A DNA stretch of 59,187 nucleotides. It comes from Acidobacteriota bacterium. GTDB lineage: Bacteria; Acidobacteriota; Terriglobia; Bryobacterales; Bryobacteraceae. Made by a program: the position numbers and the translations under genes. The notes under the pieces are model-generated. The model ran no database searches. It worked only from the letters and a program-made list of their open reading frames with translations, and was not told where the DNA came from. Positions 50,176 to 59,054 of the stretch are shown here, piece by piece. The stretch is from positions 1-59,187 of the forward strand of contig JAPKZB010000082.1 of the NCBI GenBank assembly GCA_026393985.1, written 5' to 3'. Positions within the stretch are counted from its first letter, which is position 1; every line of letters starts with the position of its first letter.

Positions 50176-50204
50176 TTATCACTGGTTAGTAGTCCGTATG
50201 TAAT
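50176..50204 (+). promoter_or_regulatory. Promoter of the PhoD-like gene
   Basis: TTATCA (50176-50181), a 17-base spacer and TGTAAT (50199-50204). The -10 box ends 11 bases before the ATG, giving a very short leader. Confidence 0.5.
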
Positions 50205-50215
50205 AGGATTACGGG

Positions 50216-52024
50216 ATGAAATGGAATCGCAGGCAGTTGGCCAAGGCGGCGCTGGCGAGTAGTGCCAGTCTGCAGGGTGGTTCGGCGCAATCGACCATTA
50301 CGCACGGGCCGTTTCTCGGTCATGTGGGGATGAACCAGGTATGGATCTGGGCGCGGACGCCGCGGCCGGGGGCTTACCGGGTGCGTTATGGTTTGTCGGC
50401 TGAGGCGATGACCCAGCTTTCGCCGGAGGTTCCGACGACGGCCGAGCGGGACTGTTCGGCATGGATGCGGCTGAGCGGCCTCGAGCCGGGGACGCGGTAT
50501 TTTTATGCGATTGAAGGTTCGGCGGTGACGGCTACCTTTGCGACTATCCCGAGCCCGGAGCGATTTCGCGATGCCGGGACCAATCCGCGCGGCCTGTTCA
50601 ATTTCAGCTTTCAGTTCGGTTCCTGCGCTAACCAGAAATCGGGCGGGGAAGTTGGGAGCACGCTGCCGGCGTATAAGAACATGCTAGAAAACCATGGCCG
50701 TAAGGTTTTGTTTTCGATCATGAACGGCGACTGGGTTTACGAAGAGAAGCGGGACTTTACGGTGGCTGAGTGGAAGGCCCAGACGGGACAGACGGAGACG
50801 CCCCGGCTGGCGCACATTGCGCCGGGGATTACGGGCGTTTGGGAGAACTTCAAGCTGTACCTCGAACGGGGTAAGAACCTGGCGGCGTGGCACCGGGAGG
50901 TGCCCGGTTACTTCACGCCGGATGACCATGAGATTCTGAACGACGTTTACGGGACCGGTACGGCGGGCATACGGACGCAGGAGGCGGTGTTCCGCGACAT
51001 TGCGCTTGAAGGCTGGTACCACTACATTGCCGGGAGTAATCCGCTGGCTACCAAGCAGGGGATCCACTTTGGGCAGGCTACGCTGCAGGGGAATCTGCTC
51101 ACCGATCCCGAGGCGGATTTTACGCGGCTGAATCGGGCTGAGATTACCAATTTGCACGTGCATTGGGGCGGGCCGCGGGCGGGGGTGCCGCCGGGCCGGG
51201 CGAATGCTCCGGCGGGTAATCCGAGCGCTGGCGTGTACGAAATTGGGGCGATTGTTGATAAGACGCGCCTCCGCGTCCGGCCCGGGTTTCCGGTAGACGG
51301 GCCGTGTTCGTACTCGATCGGCCGCCACAACTATGGCAGCTTCCGGGTGGGCAACGCCGAGTTCTATCTGCTTGACACGCGAGGGATGCGCGATATGCAC
51401 GATGTGGCGAATCCGGGCAAGCCGGGGCTGTACATGCTCGGCACAGCGCAGCACGAGTGGTTGAAGTCGTCGATGGCGCGCAGCGATGCCGATTTTTTCT
51501 TTATTGCTTCGACCGTAAATCTGATGATTCCGCACGTGGGCGCGCCGAACTCGATGGACCCGATTGCGGGTAAAGACGACGCGTGGACGGCGTTTCTAGC
51601 CGAGCGGGAGGAGTTGATTCGGTTCTGGGAGGGCCTGGGCAAGCCGGTGCTGGTGATGACAGGCGACCTGCACAACTCGTGGGCGATCAAGGTGACCGAC
51701 CGGGTGTGGGAGTTTGCCTCCGGGCCGCACAACTCGCAGAACCATCCACTCACGTCGGAGGGCGGGCGACCGTACAACGGCGAGTTCGATTCGCGCGGGC
51801 GAAAATGTGACATCCGCTGGTCGAGTTTTGTGCGGAACGATGTGCCGCCGCAGCAGCGCTGGCGGCCAATTTATGCCGTGGCGCAGATCAATAACGTGTT
51901 CCGGAACCCGGGGCCGGATGGCCGGGAGCGGTGGGTGGCCTATAACAAGCCGCATGTGGTGATTCAGTATTTTGATGGGGTTACGGGAGATTTGCTGTAT
52001 GCCGAGCCGGTGCATGTCCGGTAG
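50216..52024 (+). CDS. PhoD-like alkaline phosphatase
   Basis: This 602-residue exported metallophosphatase has a Tat-type leader (KWNRRQLAKAALASSASLQ), an N-terminal beta-sandwich (QVWIWARTPRPGAYRVRYG, LEPGTRYFYAIEG), and a calcineurin-like core. The core has FQFGSCANQKSGG, IMNGDWVYEEKRDF, TPDDHEILNDVYG, VLVMTGDLHNSWAI and a downstream FASGPHNSQ. PhoD enzymes release phosphate from mono- and diesters outside the cell with Fe/Ca. It is longer than B. subtilis PhoD because of an insert at about residues 285-380. Its last 11 bases overlap the CusF-like gene. No Pho-box was identified. Confidence 0.9.
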   Translation: MKWNRRQLAKAALASSASLQGGSAQSTITHGPFLGHVGMNQVWIWARTPRPGAYRVRYGLSAEAMTQLSPEVPTTAERDCSAWMRLSGLEPGTRYFYAIEGSAVTATFATIPSPERFRDAGTNPRGLFNFSFQFGSCANQKSGGEVGSTLPAYKNMLENHGRKVLFSIMNGDWVYEEKRDFTVAEWKAQTGQTETPRLAHIAPGITGVWENFKLYLERGKNLAAWHREVPGYFTPDDHEILNDVYGTGTAGIRTQEAVFRDIALEGWYHYIAGSNPLATKQGIHFGQATLQGNLLTDPEADFTRLNRAEITNLHVHWGGPRAGVPPGRANAPAGNPSAGVYEIGAIVDKTRLRVRPGFPVDGPCSYSIGRHNYGSFRVGNAEFYLLDTRGMRDMHDVANPGKPGLYMLGTAQHEWLKSSMARSDADFFFIASTVNLMIPHVGAPNSMDPIAGKDDAWTAFLAEREELIRFWEGLGKPVLVMTGDLHNSWAIKVTDRVWEFASGPHNSQNHPLTSEGGRPYNGEFDSRGRKCDIRWSSFVRNDVPPQQRWRPIYAVAQINNVFRNPGPDGRERWVAYNKPHVVIQYFDGVTGDLLYAEPVHVR

Positions 52025-52316
52025 GCGCGGCTGGCTGCTGGGGCTGGCCGGGTTGGTGGGGTGCGCAAAGCCGGCTGAAGAGTTGAGGCGTTACCCGGTG
52101 CGCGGGGTGGTGAAGGCGCTGCAGCCGGCCGACCGGATTGCCGTGGTGCGGCACGAAACAATTCCCGGCTTTATGGAATCCATGACGATGGAATTTCCGG
52201 TAAAAAACCCGGACGAGTTCGCCCGGCTGCAGGTGGGCCAGCAGATTCACGCTACGTTGTGCCAGACCCGGAACGGGTTGGAGTTTTGGCTCGAAGGGAT
52301 CGTCGTCGAAAAGTAG
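52014..52316 (+). CDS. CusF-like copper-binding lipoprotein
   Basis: This 100-residue lipoprotein has a signal peptide with lipobox LVGC (lipidated Cys17). It then has the small beta-barrel of the CusF_Ec family: YPVRGVVKALQPADRIAVVRH, ETIPGFMESMTMEFPV. In this family the histidine and the methionines of the IPGFM-x-x-MTM motif bind Cu(I) or help deliver copper to cytochrome oxidase. The ATG at 52014 overlaps the end of the PhoD gene by 11 bases. The cytochrome gene downstream fits an electron-transfer or copper-handling context. Confidence 0.88.
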   Translation: MSGRRGWLLGLAGLVGCAKPAEELRRYPVRGVVKALQPADRIAVVRHETIPGFMESMTMEFPVKNPDEFARLQVGQQIHATLCQTRNGLEFWLEGIVVEK

Positions 52317-52385
52317 GGTGGAAAAGTAGGGGATTGTCCGGTTATGCTTATTCGGGGATTTAAAAATCAATTTAGGAGAGACTGC

Positions 52386-52784
52386 ATGAAACGTTTGCTT
52401 GCAATGACGCTGCTACTCGGCGTCAGCGCGATGTTTGCCGATGATCACGAAGCGTTTGAAGCTTCGATGAAGAGAGCCGGCAAGACGATGGGCCCGCTCA
52501 AGAAGGCCTTGGACGGGGACGCGTTTGCCGATGCTGCACCGGGCGCCGCGGCGCTGGTGGAGATTTACGACGTGACCGAGAAGTTCTGGAAGGCCAATGG
52601 CGCGGCTGACGCCATTGCGATGAGCGCGACCGGAAAGGCCGCCGCCGCCGACCTGGTGGCTGCCGTGAAGGCGTCCAACGGCGCTGGCGCCAAGGCGGCG
52701 TTCGGGAAGCTGGCCGGCACCTGCAAAGGTTGCCACGATGCACACCGGGAGAAGCTGCCCGACGGTAAGTACAAGATCAAGTAG
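52386..52784 (+). CDS. Periplasmic c-type cytochrome, c'/c556-like
   Basis: This is a 132-residue helical protein with a signal peptide (KRLLAMTLLLGVSAMFA) and a C-terminal haem site C113-x-x-C116-H117 in GTCKGCHDAHREKLPDG. The position of CxxCH at the C-terminal end of a four-helix bundle is that of cytochromes c' and c556. It transfers electrons or binds small gases in the periplasm; the partner is unknown. AGGAGAG lies at good distance before the ATG at 52386. It follows the CusF-like gene by 69 bases. Confidence 0.9.
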   Translation: MKRLLAMTLLLGVSAMFADDHEAFEASMKRAGKTMGPLKKALDGDAFADAAPGAAALVEIYDVTEKFWKANGAADAIAMSATGKAAAADLVAAVKASNGAGAKAAFGKLAGTCKGCHDAHREKLPDGKYKIK

Positions 52785-52826
52785 TGGCTTGGCCCGTGGT
52801 CCGGTGACCTGCGCCAAGAGGGCGGG

Positions 52827-53534
52827 TCACCGGGCGGGCGGTGGGTGGGAGGTGGTGTCTTCTGCGACGATGCGGCCGTCGAACAGGCGGACGGTCCGGT
52901 CGGCGTGGCGGGCGTAGCGGGGGTCGTGGGTGACCATGCAGATGGTGGCTCCGGCGCGATGTAGGTCGCTGAGCAGGGTCATGACCTGTTCGCCGTTCTG
53001 GGAGTCGAGATTGCCGGTGGGTTCGTCGGCGAGCAGAACGGCCGGATCGCCGGCGAGGGCGCGGGCAACGGCGATGCGTTGCTGTTGGCCGCCGGAGAGC
53101 TGTGGCGGGTAGTGCTTCATACGGTGGAGCATGCCAACGCGTTCGAGGGAGTGCTGCACGCGTTTTTTTCGTTCGGCGGCGGACAGGCCCCGGTAGGTGA
53201 GGGGGAGTTCGATGTTTTCGTAGACGGTGAGATCGCCGATCAGGTTGAAGGCCTGAAAGATGAAGCCGATTTCGCGGTTGCGGATGCGGGCGCGTTCGGC
53301 CAGATTGAGCGATTGCACGGGCGTGCCGTTGAGCTGATAGGTTCCGCCGGTGGGGGCGTCGAGCAGGCCGAGGATGGAGAGCAGCGTCGATTTGCCGCAG
53401 CCGGAGGGGCCGGAGATGGCGACGTACTCGCCTTTGTTGATCTGTAGATGGATCCCGGCGAGGGCGTGGGTTTCGACCTCATCGGTGACGAAGACCTTCG
53501 TGACCGAATCCATACGCAACAGCGCTGTGGACAT
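52827..53534 (-). CDS. ABC transporter ATP-binding protein, MacB/LolD type
   Basis: This 235-residue ATPase has Walker A GPSGCGKS (42-49), a Q-loop in GFIFQAFNLIGDLTVYENI, signature LSGGQQQR, Walker B VLLADEPTGNLD and the switch histidine in MVTHDPRYA. The ADEPTGNLDS form is typical of the MacB/LolD/FtsE group that powers mechanotransmission or lipoprotein export. It follows the membrane-fusion protein by 15 bases. The permease expected for this group is not present on either side, so it must be elsewhere or lost. Confidence 0.93.
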   Translation of the reverse strand: MSTALLRMDSVTKVFVTDEVETHALAGIHLQINKGEYVAISGPSGCGKSTLLSILGLLDAPTGGTYQLNGTPVQSLNLAERARIRNREIGFIFQAFNLIGDLTVYENIELPLTYRGLSAAERKKRVQHSLERVGMLHRMKHYPPQLSGGQQQRIAVARALAGDPAVLLADEPTGNLDSQNGEQVMTLLSDLHRAGATICMVTHDPRYARHADRTVRLFDGRIVAEDTTSHPPPAR

Positions 53535-53549
53535 AGTTTCTCGTTTCCT

Positions 53550-54803
53550 CTACCGCAGCCGGAGCCGTTGGTGGGCATCGTACTGGGACATATCGGACAG
53601 GATGACACGATCGCCGGCCTGTAGTCCTTCGACGATTTCCATGGCGTTGACCGAGGCCCGGCCCAGTTTGACGGGAACGCGGAGGGCCTCCTTGCCGTCG
53701 GGGGTGATGCGGAAGAGGGTAATGGTGGAGAAGGGCTGGCCGTAAACGGGCCGGCCCGTTTGCAGGACATCGCTGAGGCGTTCGAGGTCGACAGCGCCTT
53801 CGACGGAGAGGTCCGGCCGGGCGCCGGCCGGCAGGGCCGAGGTGAGTTGCACGTCGACGGTGACCGTTCCATTGACCGCGGCCGGGTCGATGCGGGAGAC
53901 GACGCCCTGGATGAGGCCGTTGCGGGTGTCGATGGTGGCCGGCAGGCCCAGCGAGATCTCCTTGACCTGAGTTTCGGCGATCTTCAATTCGGCCTTGAGG
54001 CGAGTGGGCTGGGCGATTTTGGCCAGAACGGCGCCCATGAGAATACGCTGGCCGACCTCGACGGGCAACTGTTGGAGCACCCCGGCGGCGCCGGCGCGGA
54101 CCCTGAGTTGGTCCACCTGCCGGCGCTTGAGCGCGAGGGCGGCTTTGAGCTTTTCGATTTGTACCTGCTGGGCGGCCAACTGGGCTTCGATGGACTCCCG
54201 GGAGATGTCGAGGCGCTGGCGTTCAATCCGGTAGCGGCCGGCCAACTCGTCGGCCTTGGCTCGCGAAAGCTTCGATTCCAGATCCGACTTGAGGCCCATT
54301 TTGGTGAGTGCTTCATCGCGGTCGGCGGTGAGCCGGGCCTGGTTCCAGTCCGACTGCACGCGGGCCGCCGTGGCCTCCTGATCGAGGCGGGCCGACTCCA
54401 GTTTGACGCGGAGGTCCTTCCCGTTGGCCTCGGCTTGCTTGACCTCCCACTCGGCGTCGACCGCGGCGAGTTCGAGTTCAGGGTTAGCGAGTTCGAGCAG
54501 AATGGTGGCCGGTTGGACCGCAGCGCCGGGGCGGAGGTGGATGCGCTGGACCTGGCCGTCGGTGAGGGCCGGCACGAAGAGGATCTCTTCCGGTACCAGG
54601 GCCCCAATGCCGCGGACGTTACGCAGCATGGGGCCGCGTTTGACGGTGTCGGGCCAGAGCGTCGAGGATTCGACGGCCAGGGCGGCGGGTTGCAGTCGGG
54701 ACAGGCCGAAGGTGGCGGCGCCGAGGGCGCTAAGGATCAGAACAATGGTGAGGGCCCGTTTGACGTTTTTATTCCGGGCGATTCCGGCGCGAGGGACATC
54801 CAT
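53550..54803 (-). CDS. Periplasmic adaptor (membrane-fusion protein) of MacA/HlyD type
   Basis: This 417-residue protein has one N-terminal membrane helix (RALTIVLILSALGAATFGL), a lipoyl/barrel-sandwich hybrid split around a long coiled-coil (about residues 120-260, rich in Gln, Arg, Glu and Leu), and a beta-barrel with LGLPATIDTRNGLIQGVVSRI. It ends with the membrane-proximal domain (VKLGRASVNAMEIVEGLQ). It should link an inner-membrane ABC permease to an outer-membrane channel. The ATG at 54803 is preceded by a short GGAAAA. A 7-base-pair hairpin (54813-54837) sits just before this site. It is coupled to the ATPase gene. Confidence 0.9.
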   Translation of the reverse strand: MDVPRAGIARNKNVKRALTIVLILSALGAATFGLSRLQPAALAVESSTLWPDTVKRGPMLRNVRGIGALVPEEILFVPALTDGQVQRIHLRPGAAVQPATILLELANPELELAAVDAEWEVKQAEANGKDLRVKLESARLDQEATAARVQSDWNQARLTADRDEALTKMGLKSDLESKLSRAKADELAGRYRIERQRLDISRESIEAQLAAQQVQIEKLKAALALKRRQVDQLRVRAGAAGVLQQLPVEVGQRILMGAVLAKIAQPTRLKAELKIAETQVKEISLGLPATIDTRNGLIQGVVSRIDPAAVNGTVTVDVQLTSALPAGARPDLSVEGAVDLERLSDVLQTGRPVYGQPFSTITLFRITPDGKEALRVPVKLGRASVNAMEIVEGLQAGDRVILSDMSQYDAHQRLRLR

Positions 54804-54907
54804 GGTATTTTCCGGAGATGACGTAAGCAAATCTCCGACCAGACAGGATGTGCCTTTTTATCAGAGGGTTGCGTGGGCCGGGCGGAGGAGAAAGTGTTCG
54901 CTTTTGG

Positions 54908-54953
54908 GACGCGGCTGATCGGTCGTGAACGATTCCCGACCGCCAGCCGCGTC
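54908..54953 (-). terminator. Compound hairpin after the sugar dehydrogenase
   Basis: GACGCGGCTG pairs with CAGCCGCGTC (10 base pairs), and inside it CGGTCG pairs with CGACCG. It lies 14 bases after the stop at 54968. No clear T-tract follows, so efficiency is uncertain. Confidence 0.6.
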
Positions 54954-54967
54954 TGTATTCAGCGCAG

Positions 54968-56188
54968 TTACTTCGGAGTGACGTGGATCAGGGCGCCGGG
55001 GTTGGCGTCTTCAATCATCCACAACGAACCGTTAGGAGCCTGGGCGACAGCGCGGATGCGCTTGCCGACGTCCCAGCGTTCGGCGGTCTTGGCGCCGCCT
55101 TTGCCGTCGAAGAGGATTCGGTTGAGCGAGTGGCTGCCGAGGCCGCTGATGAACCCGCTGCCGTCCCACTGGGGGAACATTTTTTTACCGGTGTAGAACA
55201 TGAGGTTGCCGGGGGCGATGACGGGGACCCAGTAGAGGACCGGCTTGGTGAACTCGGTCCGGGTGTCGTGGCTGGGGATGGGTACTTCGTTGTAGTTCAT
55301 GCCGTAGGAGACCACGGGCCAGCCGTAGTTTTTTCCTTTTTCCACCAGGTTCAACTCGTCGCCGCCGCGGGGGCCGTGTTCGACCTCCCAGAGTTCGCCG
55401 GTGGGGGAGAAGGCGAGGCCGTAGGGGGCGCGGAAGCCGCTGGCCCAGGTTTCCGAGGGGGTCAGGTTCGGGCCGGGGAAGGTATAGGTGCTGACGGTCG
55501 GGGCGGACTTGGCGAGCTCGGTGTCGCGGGGCGGATCGATCAGGGTGATGGTGCTCGAGCCGGTTTTGCCGTAGTTGGGGTTGCCGGGCGCGGGCTTGCC
55601 GTCGAGGGTGAGGCGGAGGACCTTGCCGACGGGTTGGTCGGGATCCTGGGCGGGGGTCATGCGCTGGCGGTCGCCGACGGCCATGTAGATGTATTGACCA
55701 TCCGGGGAGAAGGCGATCTGGCCGCTGGCCTGGCCGCCTTTGCCGCGGGGCATCTGGCGCCAGATGACCTGGAGGTCGAGCAGGCGGGGGACCCGTCCGG
55801 CGTTGAGTTTGGCTTTAGCGAGCACCTGGCTGCCGCCGTATTCGCCGGGTTCGATGTAGGTGAGGTAGATGCTCTCGTCGGTGGCGTAGTTGGGGGAGAC
55901 GAAGACGCCGAGCATGCCGTTTTGCCCCTGCCAGTAGACGGGCGGGGTGCCGTTGAGGGGCGCGATCTTCTCGCCCTGGGCCGAGACGAGCCAGATGGGC
56001 CCGATTTTTTCGGTGACCAGCATGCGGCCATCGGGAAGGAAGGCGATGCGCCAGGGCAGCGCAAAGCTGGATACCGTCGTCATTTTAAACGGCAGGGTGG
56101 GTTCGGGTTTTTGGGTGCCGACATTCACCTGGGTCCACGCCGTGGAACAGCCCAGAGCGAGCAGCAGGGCCGCGTTCGCCAGTCTCAT
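54968..56188 (-). CDS. PQQ-dependent aldose sugar dehydrogenase (GDH-B/YliI-like)
   Basis: This 406-residue secreted beta-propeller starts with a signal peptide (RLANAALLLALGCSTAW). Family motifs are PWRIAFLPDGRMLVTEKIG, GQNGMLGVFVSPNYATDESIYL, GQIAFSPDGQYIYMAVGDR, GFRAPYGLAFSPTGELWEVEHGP (split over two blades) and GKNYGWPVVSYG. Soluble aldose dehydrogenases of this kind oxidise sugars with PQQ in the periplasm. The ATG at 56188 has AAGGAG at 8 bases, better than the upstream start. No PQQ biosynthesis genes are nearby. Confidence 0.92.
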   Translation of the reverse strand: MRLANAALLLALGCSTAWTQVNVGTQKPEPTLPFKMTTVSSFALPWRIAFLPDGRMLVTEKIGPIWLVSAQGEKIAPLNGTPPVYWQGQNGMLGVFVSPNYATDESIYLTYIEPGEYGGSQVLAKAKLNAGRVPRLLDLQVIWRQMPRGKGGQASGQIAFSPDGQYIYMAVGDRQRMTPAQDPDQPVGKVLRLTLDGKPAPGNPNYGKTGSSTITLIDPPRDTELAKSAPTVSTYTFPGPNLTPSETWASGFRAPYGLAFSPTGELWEVEHGPRGGDELNLVEKGKNYGWPVVSYGMNYNEVPIPSHDTRTEFTKPVLYWVPVIAPGNLMFYTGKKMFPQWDGSGFISGLGSHSLNRILFDGKGGAKTAERWDVGKRIRAVAQAPNGSLWMIEDANPGALIHVTPK

Positions 56189-56310
56189 CGTGATTACTCC
56201 TTGCTTCACAAAATAGCAGTACGGGCGCCGGCGCCGCAGCAGGGGGACAGGGCGCGGGGTTGCTCCGGGCCAAGCACAGGCCTGGCCGCGGCCCGGTTGC
56301 CCCCAAATAG

Positions 56311-56340
56311 CAGAGCCTCCCGCCGGAACGGGAGGCTCTG
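56311..56340 (-). terminator. Hairpin terminator of the third TonB receptor
   Basis: CAGAGCCTCCCG and CGGGAGGCTCTG form a perfect 12-base-pair stem with a 6-base loop, 25 bases after the receptor stop. It has TTGTTT on the plus side and a weak CTATTT tail on the minus side. Confidence 0.75.
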
Positions 56341-56365
56341 TTGTTTGGGGTGGGGCTGTTGCCGG

Positions 56366-59054
56366 TTAAAAGTAAAGCTTCAGGGCGGCCTGCATGATGC
56401 GCGGGTCCCTGGCGCTGGTGATGCGGCCGAAGGCGGCGTTCTGGAAGGCCGCCACCGGGTTGCCGAAGTTGGGTTTATTCATGGCGTTGAAAATCTCCCA
56501 GCGGAACTCGAGCTTACGTTTCTCGGCGAACTGGAAGCTCTTGAACGCGCCGGCGTCGAGATTCACGAGACCGGGTCCGTACAGCAGATTCCGGCTCGAA
56601 GTCCCGAACGTGCCCAGCGCCGGCAGCGCGAAGGCGGCCGTATCAAAGTAGCGCTGGATCATCGCCCCGCGCGCCGCGCCGCCGTAAACTTCCGGCATCC
56701 GCAGGATGTCGGCACGGTCGCGGCCGATGCCGGCCAGGCTGCGGTCGACGCCCGCCGAAACGCTGAACGGCAGGCCACCCTGCAGCGTCAGAATGCTGTT
56801 CAGCTGCCAGCCGGCAAACAGCACCTTCTTGATGCCGGTAGCGCCTTTGGCAAACGGAACGTCCCAGAGGATGCTGTTGACCACGCGATGGCGGACGTCA
56901 AAGTCGCTGGGGCCTTTGTCGAGGTTTTGGCGGAACGGGTTGGTCGACTGGTTGCCCGTGCCGGAGTTGCCGTCGTTCGAGGCCAGGTCGAGCGACTTGG
57001 CCCACACGTAGCTGCCGAGAATGGAGAAACCGCTGGACAGCCGACGGTTCCAGCTCAATTGCAAGGAGTGATACGTGGAGTTGGCGGTCGCCTGCGTCGA
57101 GCGGATCTCGCTGAAGCCCGGGTAGAGCCGGCGCGCATCCACGTTTCCGGTTGTGGACTGCCCGGGGACGAACACGGCGGGGTTGATGTTCTGGCCCACC
57201 ATGAACTTGGTGCCCTTTGAACCGATGTAGGCAAAGGTGAAGACCGTCTTGCCGAGCAGTTCGCGTTGGATGTTGAGATTCCACTGCTGCATGTAGCCGC
57301 TCGTGAAATCGGGGTCAACCGAGTTGTGGGTGATGGGCAGGACGAACTGCCGGCGGGCGCGGTCCTCGGCCGTGACGGGCGGGACGTAGTTCCGGAGGAT
57401 GTTCAACTGGCCGGGGTTGGCGGCGTAGGGGTCGCTCAGCTGCACCGTGAAGGTCCGCAGGCCGAACGAGAAGGGCTGGTTGATGGAGTTGGTGTTGAGG
57501 CCGACCAGGCGCAGGGTGTCCCAGAAGACGCCGTAGCCGCCGCGGACGCTGGTCTTGCCATCGCCAAACGGATCCCAGGCGAAGCCGAAGCGGGGCGCGG
57601 GCTTGTTCCAGTCGTTGCCGACAATGCCGTTGGGGATGCCGGAGTCACCCGGGAAGAGCGCACCGACCGGGGCGAGCGGGTACATCCGGCTCTGCTGGCC
57701 GGCGCGGAAGGCGCCCAGCTCCTGGTTTTTCTCCTTCACCATCAGGAAGGGCTCCCAGCGGAGTCCGATGTTGAGGGTCAGCCGGCGGTTGACGCGCCAG
57801 TCGTCCTGGAAGTAGAGAAACGGCGTCCACTTGTACTGATAGGCGCGGATGGGCGAGTTCTGGTAGACGTCGTTGGCGGCGCCGAGGAAGAAGTCCGCGT
57901 AGCCGTAACCCTGGTTGCCGGTGCGCTGCCCGTTCACGCTGAACTGGGGGTCTTTCTGGAAGAACTCCCGCCCGTTACGACGAAGGCGCGACATTTCGCC
58001 GCCGAAGGTCATGGTGTGGCTGCCGCGGGTGTAGGTCATGTTGTCGATGACCTGGTAGTTCATCATGTAGCTGTTGAAGTTGGTGTCCACGCGCACGCCG
58101 AGACCGTTGGCGATGGAGATCGACCAGTCGGTTGGCACGCCGGGCGGCGACAGCGAGATGCAGCTGCGGCAGCCGAGGGCGGCCCAGTCGAGGGCCGGTT
58201 CGGTGGTGAGCGGAGCGCGGACGAAGGTGTTGCGCGCCAGCGTGGCCGTGAAGGTGTTGACAAGGTTGGGCGTAAAGACGTAGCTGTGATTCAGCGTCGA
58301 ATTGTAGGTCACCCAGTTATTCTGCGAGTTGAACAGCAGCAGCCCGCTGTTCTGATTCCGGCGGAAGTCGTCAAAGAAGAAGCGGAAGCTGGTCTTCTGC
58401 TTGTCCGAGATCGAGTGGTCAAACTTGATGGTGACCTGGTCTTCCTCGGTGGGAAGCGAGACGTTATAAGCAAAGATGTTGCCCGGGCTGTTGGGCAGCG
58501 GCATGAAGACGTCGGCGAAGCGCCGGGCGACCGGATCGAGCCGCGAGGCGGGGATAATGGCGCCCGGGAAGGGAACGCCCTGCGGATTCTGCGACGTCAC
58601 GGTTTCCGGAGGAGCTACCGAGACGGGCGTGCCGCGAATGCTCGACGCGCTGAAGTTTCCCTGCCGCTCGAGCGCCGTGGGAACAATAATCGACGACGAA
58701 GTGGCGCCGAGCCGCTGGCGGGTGCCTTCGTAAGCGAAAAAGAAGAAGGATTTATCCTTGCCGTTATACAGCTTCGGGATCACAATCGGCCCGCCGAGCG
58801 TACCGCCAAACTGGTTGCGGCGCAGCGGGTCCTTGCCGCGCGCAAAGAAGTTGCGGGTGTTGAGTTTGTCGTTGCGCAGAAAGTTAAACAGCACCCCGTG
58901 ATACTCGTTGGTGCCGCTCTTGGTCACCATGTTGATCACGGCGCCGCCGTTGCGGCCGTTCACGGCGTTGTAGCCGTTCTGCAGGATGGAGAACTCCTGC
59001 AGGGTATCCGGGTTCGGGAAGGCGGCGGGCAGGTTGTTATAACCGTCCACTAGT
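56366..59054 (-). pseudogene. TonB-dependent receptor (Oar-like) truncated by an IS insertion
   Basis: About 895 residues of an Oar-like receptor remain. They start inside the plug at VDGYNNLPAAFPNPDTLQEF and run through GGAVINMVTKSGTNEYHG and the barrel to the terminal LKLYF. The signal peptide, carboxypeptidase-regulatory domain and most of the plug (about 200-250 residues) are missing, because the reading is broken at about 59051-59055 by the end of an IS4-like element. The remaining part has an apparent GTG start at 59050 but no signal peptide, so it cannot reach the outer membrane. The 5' part should lie beyond the other end of the element. Confidence 0.9.

Noticed and set aside
48449-50203. 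584-codon open frame antisense to aroDE
   Set aside because: The composition is typical of an antisense shadow, and the opposite strand holds a clear bifunctional enzyme.
54983-59053. Two long plus-strand open frames (54983-57220 and 57266-59053)
   Set aside because: They mirror the sugar dehydrogenase and the TonB receptor on the minus strand and show no recognisable domain.
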